64,000 bases of DNA, taken from NCBI GenBank assembly GCA_964588495.1, contig CAZPPS010000002.1, forward strand, positions 62,001 to 126,000, read 5' to 3'. Shown here piece after piece: positions 8,843-17,344 of the stretch. How positions within the stretch are numbered: the first letter of the stretch is position 1; the number at the start of each line of letters is the position of its first letter. Origin of the DNA: CAVPKN01 sp964588495 (GTDB lineage: Bacteria; Chlamydiota; Chlamydiia; Chlamydiales; JAAKFR01). Made by a program: the position numbers and the translations under genes. Below the pieces are notes generated by a model. The model did no database searches. It had not been told where the DNA came from and worked only from the letters and a program-made list of their open reading frames with translations.

Positions 8843-9697
8843 TTAGAATCGAATTTGGCCATTCACGTAGAGGGCGCGCTCAGAGGCGAAACGGCCTTCA
8901 ACAGTCAGGCTCTTTCTTTCGCAGTCGATGAGGGAGACGCCCACAGCATAGCCCCAGCCCTTAATGCTGTCCACGCTATCCAGATTGATAGTTCCTAGAT
9001 TGGGGAATTGGTAAAAAGTCTTTTTTCCAAAATTCAATTTCGAATGGCTCCATGACAGAGCAATATAAGGGACACACATCTGGATGCGGTGAGAAATACC
9101 GGCGCCGATTTGCCATTCCCGGTATTCGGCTTTGATCTTTGATGAGGGGTAGACACTTTCTCGAGATGCCAGCCGGATTCTGTCGAGATGGGGGTGTGTG
9201 CAAAAATACTGAACTTCTGCTCCGAGCATTGTGCAGCCACATTCCCAGATTGTTCCACGCATTCCTAAGCCCCAGGAAAAAGCGCTGCGAGTTTTAATTT
9301 CTAAAAGCGCTTCTGGTCGTCTAGTATTTCGAAAAGACTTACCCTTAGCATCCAAACTGATCCGCGTCTCACCCAAATTTGCAAATAGATCAAGCCGGTC
9401 CCAAAGATTGGCAGCTATATAGCAGGCATTGGTGTTTAACCGTGTTGTGTCAATGGAAGCCCTTCGCCCTTTTGAACGCACTTCCATATGCCGGTTAAAC
9501 ACATAATCGCCATAAAAACCAAAACGCATGCTAAAAGCATCGAGCAAAGTCATACCAGGATCGCAAAAATCTCCACATTGTCCTTCAAGAAAGAGTCCAT
9601 CACAAAGCATACTCGCATCAGTTGGGTTTCCTACCGGCAGAGCGTTAGCTCCTGCACAAGAAAGCATTGTCAAAGTTGTTAGGAAGATTTTTTTCAT
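8843..9697 (-). CDS. MOMP-like outer membrane porin (OmpA family of chlamydiae)
   Basis: A 284-residue beta-barrel protein. After a signal peptide (MKKIFLTTLTMLSCAGANA) the mature start LPVGNPTDASMLCDGLFLEG and the following CDPGMTLLDAFSMRFGFYGD match the N-terminus of chlamydial MOMP almost position by position. It ends in phenylalanine (VNGQIRF), the usual outer-membrane assembly signal. It is shorter than Chlamydia MOMP (about 390 residues), as if surface loops were reduced. Cysteines are frequent, consistent with disulfide cross-linking in the elementary body envelope. The start at 9697 has a GGAG ribosome site; longer upstream readings lack a signal peptide. Confidence 0.88.
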   Translation of the reverse strand: MKKIFLTTLTMLSCAGANALPVGNPTDASMLCDGLFLEGQCGDFCDPGMTLLDAFSMRFGFYGDYVFNRHMEVRSKGRRASIDTTRLNTNACYIAANLWDRLDLFANLGETRISLDAKGKSFRNTRRPEALLEIKTRSAFSWGLGMRGTIWECGCTMLGAEVQYFCTHPHLDRIRLASRESVYPSSKIKAEYREWQIGAGISHRIQMCVPYIALSWSHSKLNFGKKTFYQFPNLGTINLDSVDSIKGWGYAVGVSLIDCERKSLTVEGRFASERALYVNGQIRF

Positions 9698-9782
9698 TTC
9701 CGCTCCAGTGTCGTAAGAGCTAGGAACATACCAAATTTGAGTTTTACCGTCAGGAAATTTTTTGTTAGTGTTGATTTTTGAC

Positions 9783-10598
9783 ATGGTTTATAATTATTTA
9801 AATATTGCAAAGGCCTTGCCAAGGACACCCCGCGTGCTGCATAAAACGCTTCGTTTTGAAAGTTATGGAATGACAGACATTGGACTTGTGCGCGAACACA
9901 ATGAAGATGCATGGGCTGCGTACCCTCAGGAAGGTTTTTTTGTGCTCGCTGACGGGATGGGAGGGCATTTGGCAGGTGAAGTTGCCGCAAATGATGCCGT
10001 CGATTTGTTCTACACACTTTTCCAAAAAAAGAAACTCACAGATGAGGCTTCTCTTGAGGAGGCGGTAAGCTTTTTCAAAGAAACTTACGTCAAAATCAAT
10101 GGTTACATCCATCTGAGAGGCGAAAACGAAGCGGGCCTCAAAGGGATGGGAACCACGCTTTGCTCGCTTTTTTTTCTGCAAAATGAGGCGATTGTGGCCC
10201 ATGTGGGAGATAGCAGAATCTACCGCCTCAGAAATGGTGAGCTTGCGCAGATTACAGAAGATCACACTCGGTATGCCGAATTACTCTCCCAAGGAGCCTT
10301 GTCCGAGAGCGGGGCAGAATCATTTCCTTATAAACACATTTTGACAAGGGCTGTTGGAACCCATCTCAAAGTGGAATGTGATCTGCAGGTTGTGGATGTA
10401 GAGCCCCACGATATCTTTATGCTCTGCTCCGACGGACTTACCAATTTTGTCACCCATGAACAGATACAGAAAATTTTAGTTGGCAATTTTTTGCTAGAAG
10501 CTAAAGGTCAAATGCTGATCAATCTTGCAATTCAACAAGGAGGGGGCGATAATATCACCTTGATCCTTGTGGATACAAAAGATGATCTATCTAGATAA
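9783..10598 (+). CDS. PP2C-type serine/threonine protein phosphatase
   Basis: Dephosphorylates Ser/Thr phosphoproteins and is the expected partner of Hanks-type kinases. All metal-binding PP2C motifs are visible in 271 residues: REHNEDAW, ADGMGGHLAGE (Asp and Gly ligands), GMGTTL, HVGDSRIYR, CSDGLTNFV and GGDNITLILV. I use the ATG at 9783; ATG 9870 (MTDIGLVREHN) is possible and would remove a poorly conserved leader. It overlaps the cysteine desulfurase gene by 17 bp; the same neighbour pair is known in Chlamydia trachomatis. Confidence 0.92.
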   Translation: MVYNYLNIAKALPRTPRVLHKTLRFESYGMTDIGLVREHNEDAWAAYPQEGFFVLADGMGGHLAGEVAANDAVDLFYTLFQKKKLTDEASLEEAVSFFKETYVKINGYIHLRGENEAGLKGMGTTLCSLFFLQNEAIVAHVGDSRIYRLRNGELAQITEDHTRYAELLSQGALSESGAESFPYKHILTRAVGTHLKVECDLQVVDVEPHDIFMLCSDGLTNFVTHEQIQKILVGNFLLEAKGQMLINLAIQQGGGDNITLILVDTKDDLSR

Positions 10599-11685
10599 TA
10601 ATTCAACTACAAGCCTTGATCCTGAAGTATTTTCCATTATTCAGCCTCTCATGCAGAAGCTGCTTGGAAATCCGTCGAGTGTCCACAGTTTTGGCAGGCA
10701 CGCTAAAGGGCTTCTGATCGATGCCAAAACCAGATGCAGCCGGTTTTTTAATGTCGATCCCGAAGAAATTCTCTTTACTTCCGGCGCCACAGAGGCGCTC
10801 AATTTCTTTATCAACTGCCTCCCCAAAAATGGCCATGTCATTACCTCCTCTTTAGAACACGCGGCGATCATTGAGCCTCTCAAGGCTTGTGGGAGGGAAA
10901 TCACTTTCCTCGACCCAACACCTGGCAGCGGGGCTGTGAGCCCCTCACAAGTTCAAAAAGCTGTAAAAGAGAATACGGCGATGATTATTTTAAGCGGAGC
11001 CAACAACGAAACAGGGATTTGTATCGATTTGGACGGGATTGCCCAAGTGGCAGAAAACTTTCAAATTCCATTTGTTGTCGATGGTGTGGCCCTTTTGGGT
11101 AAATCCCCGCTGTCCTTGCCAAGCGGAGTTACTGCCGCATGCTTTAGCGGCCATAAAATCCATGCTCCTTTAGGTGTGGGGGCCATTATTTGTCGAAAAG
11201 GCTTTAAGAAACGCCCCTTTATCCTCGGGGGGGCTCAGCAAAAGGGTCTAAGAGCGGGGACTGAAAATCTCCCAGCCATTGCTGGCTTTGCCAAAGCTTT
11301 AGAGCTCCTCAAAGACAAGTGGATCGACCAAATGGCCCATTTACGTGATCATTTCGAAGCCGAGCTTTCAAAAAATTTTCCCGACGCAATTATCCACGGC
11401 AAAGCTGAGAAACGCGTTTGCAATACATCCAACATCGCCTTTCCTGGAGTTGATGGAGAAACTCTTCTCTTCCAACTCGATCTTGCGGGCATCGCGGCCT
11501 CTCACGGCTCCGCTTGCTCCTCTGCCACCATCAGCGTCTCCCGCGTACTCCTCAGCATGGGCATCGAGCCTGCTATCGCTAGATCCTCAATCCGCTTCTC
11601 CCTAAGCCGCTTCACCACAGAGGAAGAAATCAATATAAGCATTCGGATCATCACAGATATCGTATCCGCCTTGCGCCGCCTTTAA
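10582..11685 (+). CDS. Cysteine desulfurase, NifS/IscS class V aminotransferase
   Basis: PLP enzyme that takes sulfur from cysteine for Fe-S clusters and thiolation. The 367-residue product opens with IYLDNNSTT, has the SGATEALN cofactor-binding turn, the Schiff-base lysine in CFSGHKIHAPLG (about residue 195), and the mobile active-site cysteine loop in SHGSACSS. The start at 10582 lies inside the end of the PP2C gene, giving translational coupling. Whether it serves general Fe-S assembly (IscS) or a dedicated pathway cannot be told from sequence; ferredoxin and an IscA-type gene are 33 kb away. Confidence 0.92.
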   Translation: MIYLDNNSTTSLDPEVFSIIQPLMQKLLGNPSSVHSFGRHAKGLLIDAKTRCSRFFNVDPEEILFTSGATEALNFFINCLPKNGHVITSSLEHAAIIEPLKACGREITFLDPTPGSGAVSPSQVQKAVKENTAMIILSGANNETGICIDLDGIAQVAENFQIPFVVDGVALLGKSPLSLPSGVTAACFSGHKIHAPLGVGAIICRKGFKKRPFILGGAQQKGLRAGTENLPAIAGFAKALELLKDKWIDQMAHLRDHFEAELSKNFPDAIIHGKAEKRVCNTSNIAFPGVDGETLLFQLDLAGIAASHGSACSSATISVSRVLLSMGIEPAIARSSIRFSLSRFTTEEEINISIRIITDIVSALRRL

Positions 11686-11689
11686 ATTC

Positions 11690-11885
11690 CACGCCGAAGA
11701 CACCAAGACACAAAGAGATACATTTTTTCTTTCTCTCTGTTCTCTATGTTTTTTTTATTTTGCCTCTCAGACAGTTGTCAAAAAGCTTCAGGGGAATTTA
11801 AAAACCACAGAGGACACAGAGAAGGGATTATTTTTTTCTCTTTGCGCCTTCTCTCGCCTCTGCCGCCTCTGCTTTGTGTCTGCCT
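11690..11885. repeat. Composite CACAGAG/CACAAAGAC repeat, copy 3
   Basis: Contains ACACCAAGACACAAAGAGAT, then CTCTGTTCTCTATG opposed by AAACCACAGAGGACACAGAG, and ends in GCCGCCTCTGC. The centre (near 11757-11800, with GTCAAAAAGCTTCAGGGG) is the reverse complement of the centre of the copy at 20648, which shows these are copies of one longer element and not only short arms. It separates two converging genes. Confidence 0.78.
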
Positions 11886-11913
11886 TAGGCACGGCATACG
11901 GGCACTCACGGGA

Positions 11914-13131
11914 TTAGCCCTCTAGGGTGATGACGGTGACAGATTTGATGCCGAGGAGGGTGACCTCTTCGATGATGAGTTCGAAGCGGTCGAGGACGAC
12001 GGTGTCGCCGGGCAAGGGGTGGTGATCGAGGAGGGTGAGCATGAGTTGGGCAAACGTTTCCACGCCGTGGGGGTCGAGGTGTGTCTTATATTCCCGGTTG
12101 AAGTCGGCAATTTTGGTGTTGCCGGGGAAGGTACGGTGAATGACTGGAATGGTCTCTACAACGTTTGCCAGGTGGTTGAGAGGCCATTCACCAAAGATTT
12201 CTTCGAGGATGGTATCGAGTGTCAAAATGCCGATCGCAGAGCCACTTTCGTCAAGAACGATCGCTACAGACTGTTTGTTCCGCCTAAATTGGGCCAAAAT
12301 GGGCATTAAAGTTGTGGTGGCTGTGATAAACCAGGGAGGGCGGGCATACTCGCGGATCGTGCTGGTATCTGGGAGGCGGACAAGATCGCGCACATCGGCA
12401 ATTGCCACAATGTTGGAAGTTTTATTCAGAAAAAGAGGGATAAAGGACTCTTCTGAGTTCGAAAGTTTTTGACGGATTGCCGTCACAGTCGATGTGGCAT
12501 CGATCAGATCGATTTTGGAGAGGGGAGTCATCACTTGTGAAGCTGCAATGGTTTTTAGCGCAAAAATGCCCTCAATGACAATGTTGAACTCATTTTCTTC
12601 TTCCTGACTCTCCAAAACTTTCTGAAGCTCTTCTCTTGAAAGGAGCATGTCAAAAGCTTCCCCTTCTTTGCCGAGGAGGCGGTAGATGATGTGAGTGACC
12701 TGGCTGATGATCCAGATCAGAGGAGCCAGCAATTTGCTCACTGCATAGACAATGGGGATACCCAACATGCAGACATGCTCAGGAAATTTGCGCGCTGCAA
12801 AGAGAGGGACAAGTTCTGCAAATATGACAACCAGAAAAACTTGACTGAGCGCTGCAATATCAGGATCCAAGCCCACAGAGTTGTAAAATTCACGAGCTGT
12901 CTGAGAGCCCATCTGGAGGGCAACATTGACTCCAATCATCACTGTGCCAAAAAGGCGGGAGGGTTTCTGAAGCAGGTACTGAAGCCATTCGGCTCTTTTA
13001 ATTTTCTTGCTCACATAATAGGCGAGACGGACACGGTTAAAAGAAACGGCTGCAAGCTCGAGCATAGAGAAAAAAGCCTGGACGGCGATACACAAAAGAA
13101 CCGAGAGGAGCCAGAAAACGGTGTTACTCAT
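11914..13131 (-). CDS. CNNM/TlyC-like transporter with CBS pair (second of tandem)
   Basis: A 405-residue membrane protein: DUF21/CNNM transmembrane region (about residues 1-190, four hydrophobic helices), a cytoplasmic CBS pair (~200-325, including SQVMTPLSKIDLID) and a C-terminal CorC_HlyC domain (~330-400). Members move or sense divalent cations such as magnesium; the older name hemolysin TlyC is misleading. It overlaps the paralog upstream by 8 bp, so the two are probably co-transcribed and may work as a heterodimer. The same tandem is found next to PP2C and nifS in Chlamydia. Confidence 0.86.
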   Translation of the reverse strand: MSNTVFWLLSVLLCIAVQAFFSMLELAAVSFNRVRLAYYVSKKIKRAEWLQYLLQKPSRLFGTVMIGVNVALQMGSQTAREFYNSVGLDPDIAALSQVFLVVIFAELVPLFAARKFPEHVCMLGIPIVYAVSKLLAPLIWIISQVTHIIYRLLGKEGEAFDMLLSREELQKVLESQEEENEFNIVIEGIFALKTIAASQVMTPLSKIDLIDATSTVTAIRQKLSNSEESFIPLFLNKTSNIVAIADVRDLVRLPDTSTIREYARPPWFITATTTLMPILAQFRRNKQSVAIVLDESGSAIGILTLDTILEEIFGEWPLNHLANVVETIPVIHRTFPGNTKIADFNREYKTHLDPHGVETFAQLMLTLLDHHPLPGDTVVLDRFELIIEEVTLLGIKSVTVITLEG

Positions 13132-14365
13132 TCTTCAATCTCCGAATGTACACTCTTCTAACCCGGTTTGGATCGGCTGCTAACACCTGAAAGAGGAAAT
13201 TTTTCCAGACATATTTGGTGCCGCTTTTTGGAATTTGTCCCATTTGTTCTGTGAGCCAACCGCCGACTGTTACCATATTATTTTCACTCGGGAGTTGCAC
13301 TTGGAAAAGGGCCTCAAATTCGCTCAGCTCAAATTTGCCGCTTGTAATGATGATGTCCTTGCCGGCAGGTGTGAAGCGTAAAGAATCGTCCCGTCTATCA
13401 GAAATTTCTCCGACAACAAGCTCATAGAGATCCTCTTGGGTGATCAATCCCGAAATGGAGCTATATTCATCCAAAACAATGGCCATCTCCTCTTTTCTTT
13501 GGAAGAAATGGCGCAAAAGAGTACGGACCACGATGGTTTCAGGGACATAATAGGGCTTTTTAAGAAAAGCGAGACAATCCTGCGGTGTGTGGATGTTGGC
13601 TTTGTTTAAAAAAAACCGTTTTGCGGACAAAATGCCCCGCAAATTCTGCAGATCGCCCTGACAGACAGGTACCCGCGAACATTCTCGTTCTGCAAACAAA
13701 TAGACCAGCTTGGAAAGGGGCTCTGAAATATCGTAATGAAGGATTTCGTGGCGGGGACGCATCCTCTCTTTAACTGTGATATCTGTCAGCGAAAGATAGC
13801 CGTGAGTCAGTTTCGCCTCATCATGGCTTAAAATCCCATAGCTTTCAGAGCTCTTCAAGAGCATCCTCAGCTCGTCTGGAGAGATCTCTTTCCCTTTTTG
13901 GAGAAAGAAAAAAAGAATCCGCGAAAGATAGGTCGTAATTTCTGTGATGAGCCGCCGGATCGGAGAGATAATCTTGTGCATGATCTCGATGGAACGGGCA
14001 ATCCGCCAGGCAATTTGGGTATTAAACGGAAGAGCGATCGTTTTAGGCAAAATTTCCCCTAAAAAAAGGGTGAGCAAAAGGGGGATTCCCACTTTTAAAA
14101 ACCAGGAAGAATCATCGCCAAAAAGATTGGCAGCGGTGTTTTGGATCAAAATATTGGCTGCGATATCGTAAAAGAGGAGCGTGACGAGCAGATCACGGGG
14201 TTTCAACATCAAGTTGACAACCATCTGTTTCCGTTTATCAGGGTCGGTTGCAAAAAGTTTAAGCTCCGTGCTTGAAAGGGAAAACAGGGCAATGAGCGCC
14301 AGTGAAAAGTACCCTGAAAAAAGCGTGAAAAGGACCAGAAGTGTGATATAAAGAGCTGTTGTCAT
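13124..14365 (-). CDS. CNNM/TlyC-like transporter with CBS pair (first of tandem)
   Basis: A 413-residue paralog of the next gene, with the same order: DUF21 transmembrane domain (LALIALFSLSSTELKLFA helix near the N-terminus), CBS pair (KERMRPRHEILHYD, then AIVLDEYSSISGLIT), and the C-terminal CorC_HlyC module (SGKFELSEFEALF). It starts in a 4-bp overlap with the small DivIC-like gene upstream and ends 8 bp into the second CNNM gene. The run dcd, divIC-like, cnnm, cnnm on the minus strand therefore looks like one operon. Confidence 0.86.
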   Translation of the reverse strand: MTTALYITLLVLFTLFSGYFSLALIALFSLSSTELKLFATDPDKRKQMVVNLMLKPRDLLVTLLFYDIAANILIQNTAANLFGDDSSWFLKVGIPLLLTLFLGEILPKTIALPFNTQIAWRIARSIEIMHKIISPIRRLITEITTYLSRILFFFLQKGKEISPDELRMLLKSSESYGILSHDEAKLTHGYLSLTDITVKERMRPRHEILHYDISEPLSKLVYLFAERECSRVPVCQGDLQNLRGILSAKRFFLNKANIHTPQDCLAFLKKPYYVPETIVVRTLLRHFFQRKEEMAIVLDEYSSISGLITQEDLYELVVGEISDRRDDSLRFTPAGKDIIITSGKFELSEFEALFQVQLPSENNMVTVGGWLTEQMGQIPKSGTKYVWKNFLFQVLAADPNRVRRVYIRRLKNE

Positions 14366-14664
14366 GGCCGCACAAAATGCACTTTGGTTTGACCTTCCGG
14401 TACAAGGCCCAGTTTTTGCATTAAAACAAGCTCAATCCAACCCTCATCCCCTTGTGAGGCAATTTGGATTTTAAGCTCTTCTTGCAAAACCTTCGCTTCT
14501 TCCACCTTTAAAGTGAGCTGGTTGAATTTGGAGATCAGTTTCTGTTCTTCCCGATCTCTCCTTTTAGCCGCCTGATCATAGGAGAATAAACAGATAAGAA
14601 AAAAAAGAATTGTCCACCAAGATTTTAAAACAAGTTCTTCAAACAGTCGGGAACGCTTTTTCAT
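14362..14664 (-). CDS. Small DivIC/FtsB-like membrane protein with coiled coil
   Basis: One hundred residues: a short basic cytoplasmic tail, one transmembrane helix (SWWTILFFLICLFSY, residues 15-29), a heptad-like coiled coil (about 34-70), and a C-terminal LGLVPEGQTKVHFV that matches the LGLV-x-PGE-x-x strand ending septum-initiator proteins of the FtsB/DivIC family. If correct, it would act at the division site with FtsQ/FtsL-like partners. Assignment rests on topology and the C-terminal motif only. It sits between dcd (6 bp away) and the CNNM pair. Confidence 0.6.
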   Translation of the reverse strand: MKKRSRLFEELVLKSWWTILFFLICLFSYDQAAKRRDREEQKLISKFNQLTLKVEEAKVLQEELKIQIASQGDEGWIELVLMQKLGLVPEGQTKVHFVRP

Positions 14665-14670
14665 CGATTC

Positions 14671-15240
14671 CTATACAAAAGGGACAGTGATGCCCCGCTG
14701 CTTTTGATATTTGCCATTCCGCTCTGCATAGGACGTTGTGCAAACGTTGGCAGCTTCAAAGAAAAGAACCTGGGCGATCCCTTCATTTGCGTAAATTTTC
14801 GCAGGCAGAGGCGTTGTGTTAGAAATTTCGATGGTCACATGCCCTTCCCATTCAGGTTCAAAAGGGGTGACGTTGACGATGATACCGCATCGGGCGTAGG
14901 TAGATTTTCCAAGACAAATCGTCAAGATATTGCGCGGGATTTTGAAATATTCGACACTTCTTGCAAGGGCAAAGGAATTGGGGGGAATAATACATTCTTT
15001 AGCCACAATATCGACAAAAGCATCTTCCGTAAAATTTTTGGGATCAACAACTGTGTTGTAGACGTTAGTAAAAACTTTAAATTCTTCTGAGACACGGATA
15101 TCGTAGCCATAGCTGGAAAGGCCATAACTGACAATTTTTGCATCATTTGCCTCTGAACGTACCTGTCCATCCACAAACGGCTCAATCATTTTGGCCTCGA
15201 GTGCCATTTGTCGAATCCAGCGATCTTCTTTAATGCTCAT
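14671..15240 (-). CDS. dcd: dCTP deaminase
   Basis: Converts dCTP to dUTP for thymidylate synthesis. The 189-residue length equals that of the usual trimeric enzyme. Diagnostic parts are SYGYDIRVSEEFKVF near the N-terminus, the active-site strand PPNSFALARSVEYFKIPR with its glutamate, CLGKSTYARCGI and VTPFEPEWEGHVTIEISN. It opens the minus-strand operon and is divergent from ruvB across about 180 bp; dcd next to ruvB is also the order in Chlamydia trachomatis. Confidence 0.95.
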   Translation of the reverse strand: MSIKEDRWIRQMALEAKMIEPFVDGQVRSEANDAKIVSYGLSSYGYDIRVSEEFKVFTNVYNTVVDPKNFTEDAFVDIVAKECIIPPNSFALARSVEYFKIPRNILTICLGKSTYARCGIIVNVTPFEPEWEGHVTIEISNTTPLPAKIYANEGIAQVLFFEAANVCTTSYAERNGKYQKQRGITVPFV

Positions 15241-15417
15241 AAAACCCCTTTTTGTGCACCTTTTACATCGGCGGTTTTCACCTACTCACCGAGTCTGTCA
15301 AAAACCGCCGCTAAAAAATCTGCACAAAAATTCTTATTTGTCAGCTCACGCTGAATTTTGAAATTGATCTTCCTTTTTTATAGCGTGGGATTCTGTTTTT
15401 TGCTAGTGTTTATCATC

Positions 15418-16434
15418 ATGAGCTACAAGGAAACTTTCATAGAGTCAACTCTGACAAAAGAAGATTTTTCTTTTGAAGTTCCTCTCCGTCCCCAATCTCT
15501 CAATGATTTTTTGGGCCAGGATGATGTGCGAGCGCGTCTTGATGTCTTTATGGGAGCTGCCCTTCAGCGCAAAGAGTCGTTGGGGCATTGCCTCCTTTTT
15601 GGCCCCCCAGGTCTTGGAAAAACGACCCTTGCCGGCATCATCGCGAAGACGATGGGAAGCTCTCTTGTTGTGACCTCAGGCCCTTTGCTCGATAAACCAG
15701 GCGATTTAGCAGGACTTCTGACTAATCTCAAAGAGGGAGATATTCTTTTTATCGATGAAATCCATCGGATCAACCGGAGTGTTGAAGAATATTTATACCC
15801 TGCGATGGAAGATTTTGTTTTAGATCTACTAATTGATAGCGGCCCAAATGCAAGAAGCGTCCAAGTGAAGCTAAATCCATTTACTTTGGTAGGCGCAACG
15901 ACCCGCAGCGGCCTTTTGAGCGCCCCTATGCGCTCCCGTTTTGCCCTTAATTGCAGACTCGATTACTACCAGCCAGAAATTCTTGAAAAAATTTTAAGCA
16001 GATCAGCCAAGATATTGAAATTAAGTATCGACAATGAAGCTGTGGCTGAAATTGCGAAACGGGCACGAGGCACGCCCCGTGTGGCAAACAATCTTTTACG
16101 CTTTGTGCGCGATTATGCCCAAATGAAGGCCCAGGGGCATGCAGACTCACAAGTTGTCCACAATGCTCTTGGCATGCTGGCAATTGATGAGAAAGGGCTT
16201 GATGAGATGGATAAACGCCTTCTTTCAGTTTTGATCGATCACTATCAGGGAGGCCCTGTGGGGATCAATACGCTCGCAGTGGCTTTGGGAGAAGAGGGAC
16301 AAACGATCGAAGAAGTTTATGAGCCCTATTTGATTTTGCAAGGGTTTATCAAGCGGACACCGCGCGGACGGATGGCAACAGAATCTGCCTACGTCCATTT
16401 GGGCAAAAAAAGAGAACAGGATACATTATTTTAG
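15418..16434 (+). CDS. ruvB: Holliday junction branch-migration helicase RuvB
   Basis: ATPase motor that drives branch migration with RuvA. The 338-residue product has Walker A GPPGLGKTT at 62-70, Walker B FIDEIHR near 110, the sensor GATTRSG and arginine finger region PMRSRFA, and the winged-helix end GFIKRTPRGRMATE. The ATG at 15418 (MSYKETF) gives the normal length; an in-frame upstream codon would add a 20-residue hydrophobic leader that RuvB does not have. Confidence 0.96.
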   Translation: MSYKETFIESTLTKEDFSFEVPLRPQSLNDFLGQDDVRARLDVFMGAALQRKESLGHCLLFGPPGLGKTTLAGIIAKTMGSSLVVTSGPLLDKPGDLAGLLTNLKEGDILFIDEIHRINRSVEEYLYPAMEDFVLDLLIDSGPNARSVQVKLNPFTLVGATTRSGLLSAPMRSRFALNCRLDYYQPEILEKILSRSAKILKLSIDNEAVAEIAKRARGTPRVANNLLRFVRDYAQMKAQGHADSQVVHNALGMLAIDEKGLDEMDKRLLSVLIDHYQGGPVGINTLAVALGEEGQTIEEVYEPYLILQGFIKRTPRGRMATESAYVHLGKKREQDTLF

Positions 16435-16443
16435 GAGTCTTCA

Positions 16444-17253
16444 ATGAAAATGAATAAATTATTTTTAAGCGCACTGCTTCTAACTGTGCCCATGACAGGC
16501 GCACATATGTATGCTGCTGCGAGCAATCAAGTTAAAAATCTTCCTGTGGGGCCGAAGATTCGGGTCCTTTTAGAAAAAGATGTCCCTTCTGCGATGTTGG
16601 AAGCGCGCGGCAACTATACTGTCATTCGGAAAGACACAGGGGCTACCATAAGCTCTGGCATTCTGGATAAACGTTTTACTGTCCACGCGCTTCAAACAGG
16701 AATGCGTTGGGGAGAAGAGTATCCCGATGTTTATCAGATTTCTGTGGTGCCCAATGGTCCCAATTCGACCATCCTTGTAAATGGCATCCAGTATAAAGGT
16801 GCAGTTTCAGTTTACCGCGTGCAAGATAGCCGTATTACAATCGTCAATGAAATTCCTGTAGAAGATTATACGAAATCTTTCATGGCGACCCGTGTAGAAG
16901 AGAACATGTCAAAAGAGGCATTAGTCGCTCTCGCTATTGCAACACGCACAGAAATCTACGCAAAAGTGCTTCAGGGGGCAAAATCTTTGAAGCCTTGGGA
17001 TATCAGCGCCCGTGATCATGATTATTTTGGCTTTGGAATCACACGAGGCGATAATGGTGTTGAAATGGCAGTGGATCTGACGCGCTACATGGTTTTGGAG
17101 TCACACAAAGCAGATTTTGAGACGATGCATGCAGATAAAGCGGATGAGCTTGCAAAGCAGGGATTAGATGCCCAAAAAATATTGAAGACGCTCTATCCTC
17201 ACGCCAAAATTGCTACGACAATTGATCCTGATGAGGTAGCTGTTAGGTATTGA
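16444..17253 (+). CDS. SpoIID-domain secreted protein
   Basis: A 269-residue exported protein with a signal peptide (cleavage probably after AHMYAAA) and a SpoIID domain (NEIPVEDYTKSFMATRVEE, then ALVALAIATRTEIYAK). SpoIID enzymes are lytic transglycosylases that trim denuded peptidoglycan; chlamydial homologs have been linked to remodelling of the division peptidoglycan ring. Aligned by eye, the usual catalytic glutamate after the VAS turn appears shifted (ATRVEE), so activity is uncertain. An AGGAG site precedes the ATG 9 bp after ruvB, suggesting co-transcription. Confidence 0.8.
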   Translation: MKMNKLFLSALLLTVPMTGAHMYAAASNQVKNLPVGPKIRVLLEKDVPSAMLEARGNYTVIRKDTGATISSGILDKRFTVHALQTGMRWGEEYPDVYQISVVPNGPNSTILVNGIQYKGAVSVYRVQDSRITIVNEIPVEDYTKSFMATRVEENMSKEALVALAIATRTEIYAKVLQGAKSLKPWDISARDHDYFGFGITRGDNGVEMAVDLTRYMVLESHKADFETMHADKADELAKQGLDAQKILKTLYPHAKIATTIDPDEVAVRY

Positions 17254-17263
17254 TCTACTCCCC

Positions 17264-17341
17264 CGTGGCCTGTGCCCGTGCCCGCCCGTGTCCCGATGGC
17301 AAAGGGGAAAAGGGCGGGCAAGGGCACAGGCACGGGCACGG
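17264..17341. repeat. GTGCCC/GGGCAC hairpin repeat, copy 1
   Basis: The left arm carries GCCTGTGCCCGTGCCCGCCC and the right arm the mirror GGGCGGGCAAGGGCACAGGC followed by ACGGGCACGGG, separated by a short loop around GGCAAAGG. The stem would be very GC-rich. It lies between the converging spoIID and glgX genes and could stop transcription from both sides, though it has no T-run. Relatives lie at 19990, 23615 and 60931. Confidence 0.8.
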
Positions 17342-17344
17342 GAT

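Noticed and set aside
12019..12472. Plus-strand frames of 96 and 110 codons opposite the CNNM gene
   Set aside because: Antisense to a well-supported gene with CBS domains; no motif or ribosome site.
17264..17341. GTGCCC tandem units considered as a CRISPR array
   Set aside because: Units are six bases without spacers, the arms are inverted to each other, and there are no cas genes in the window.
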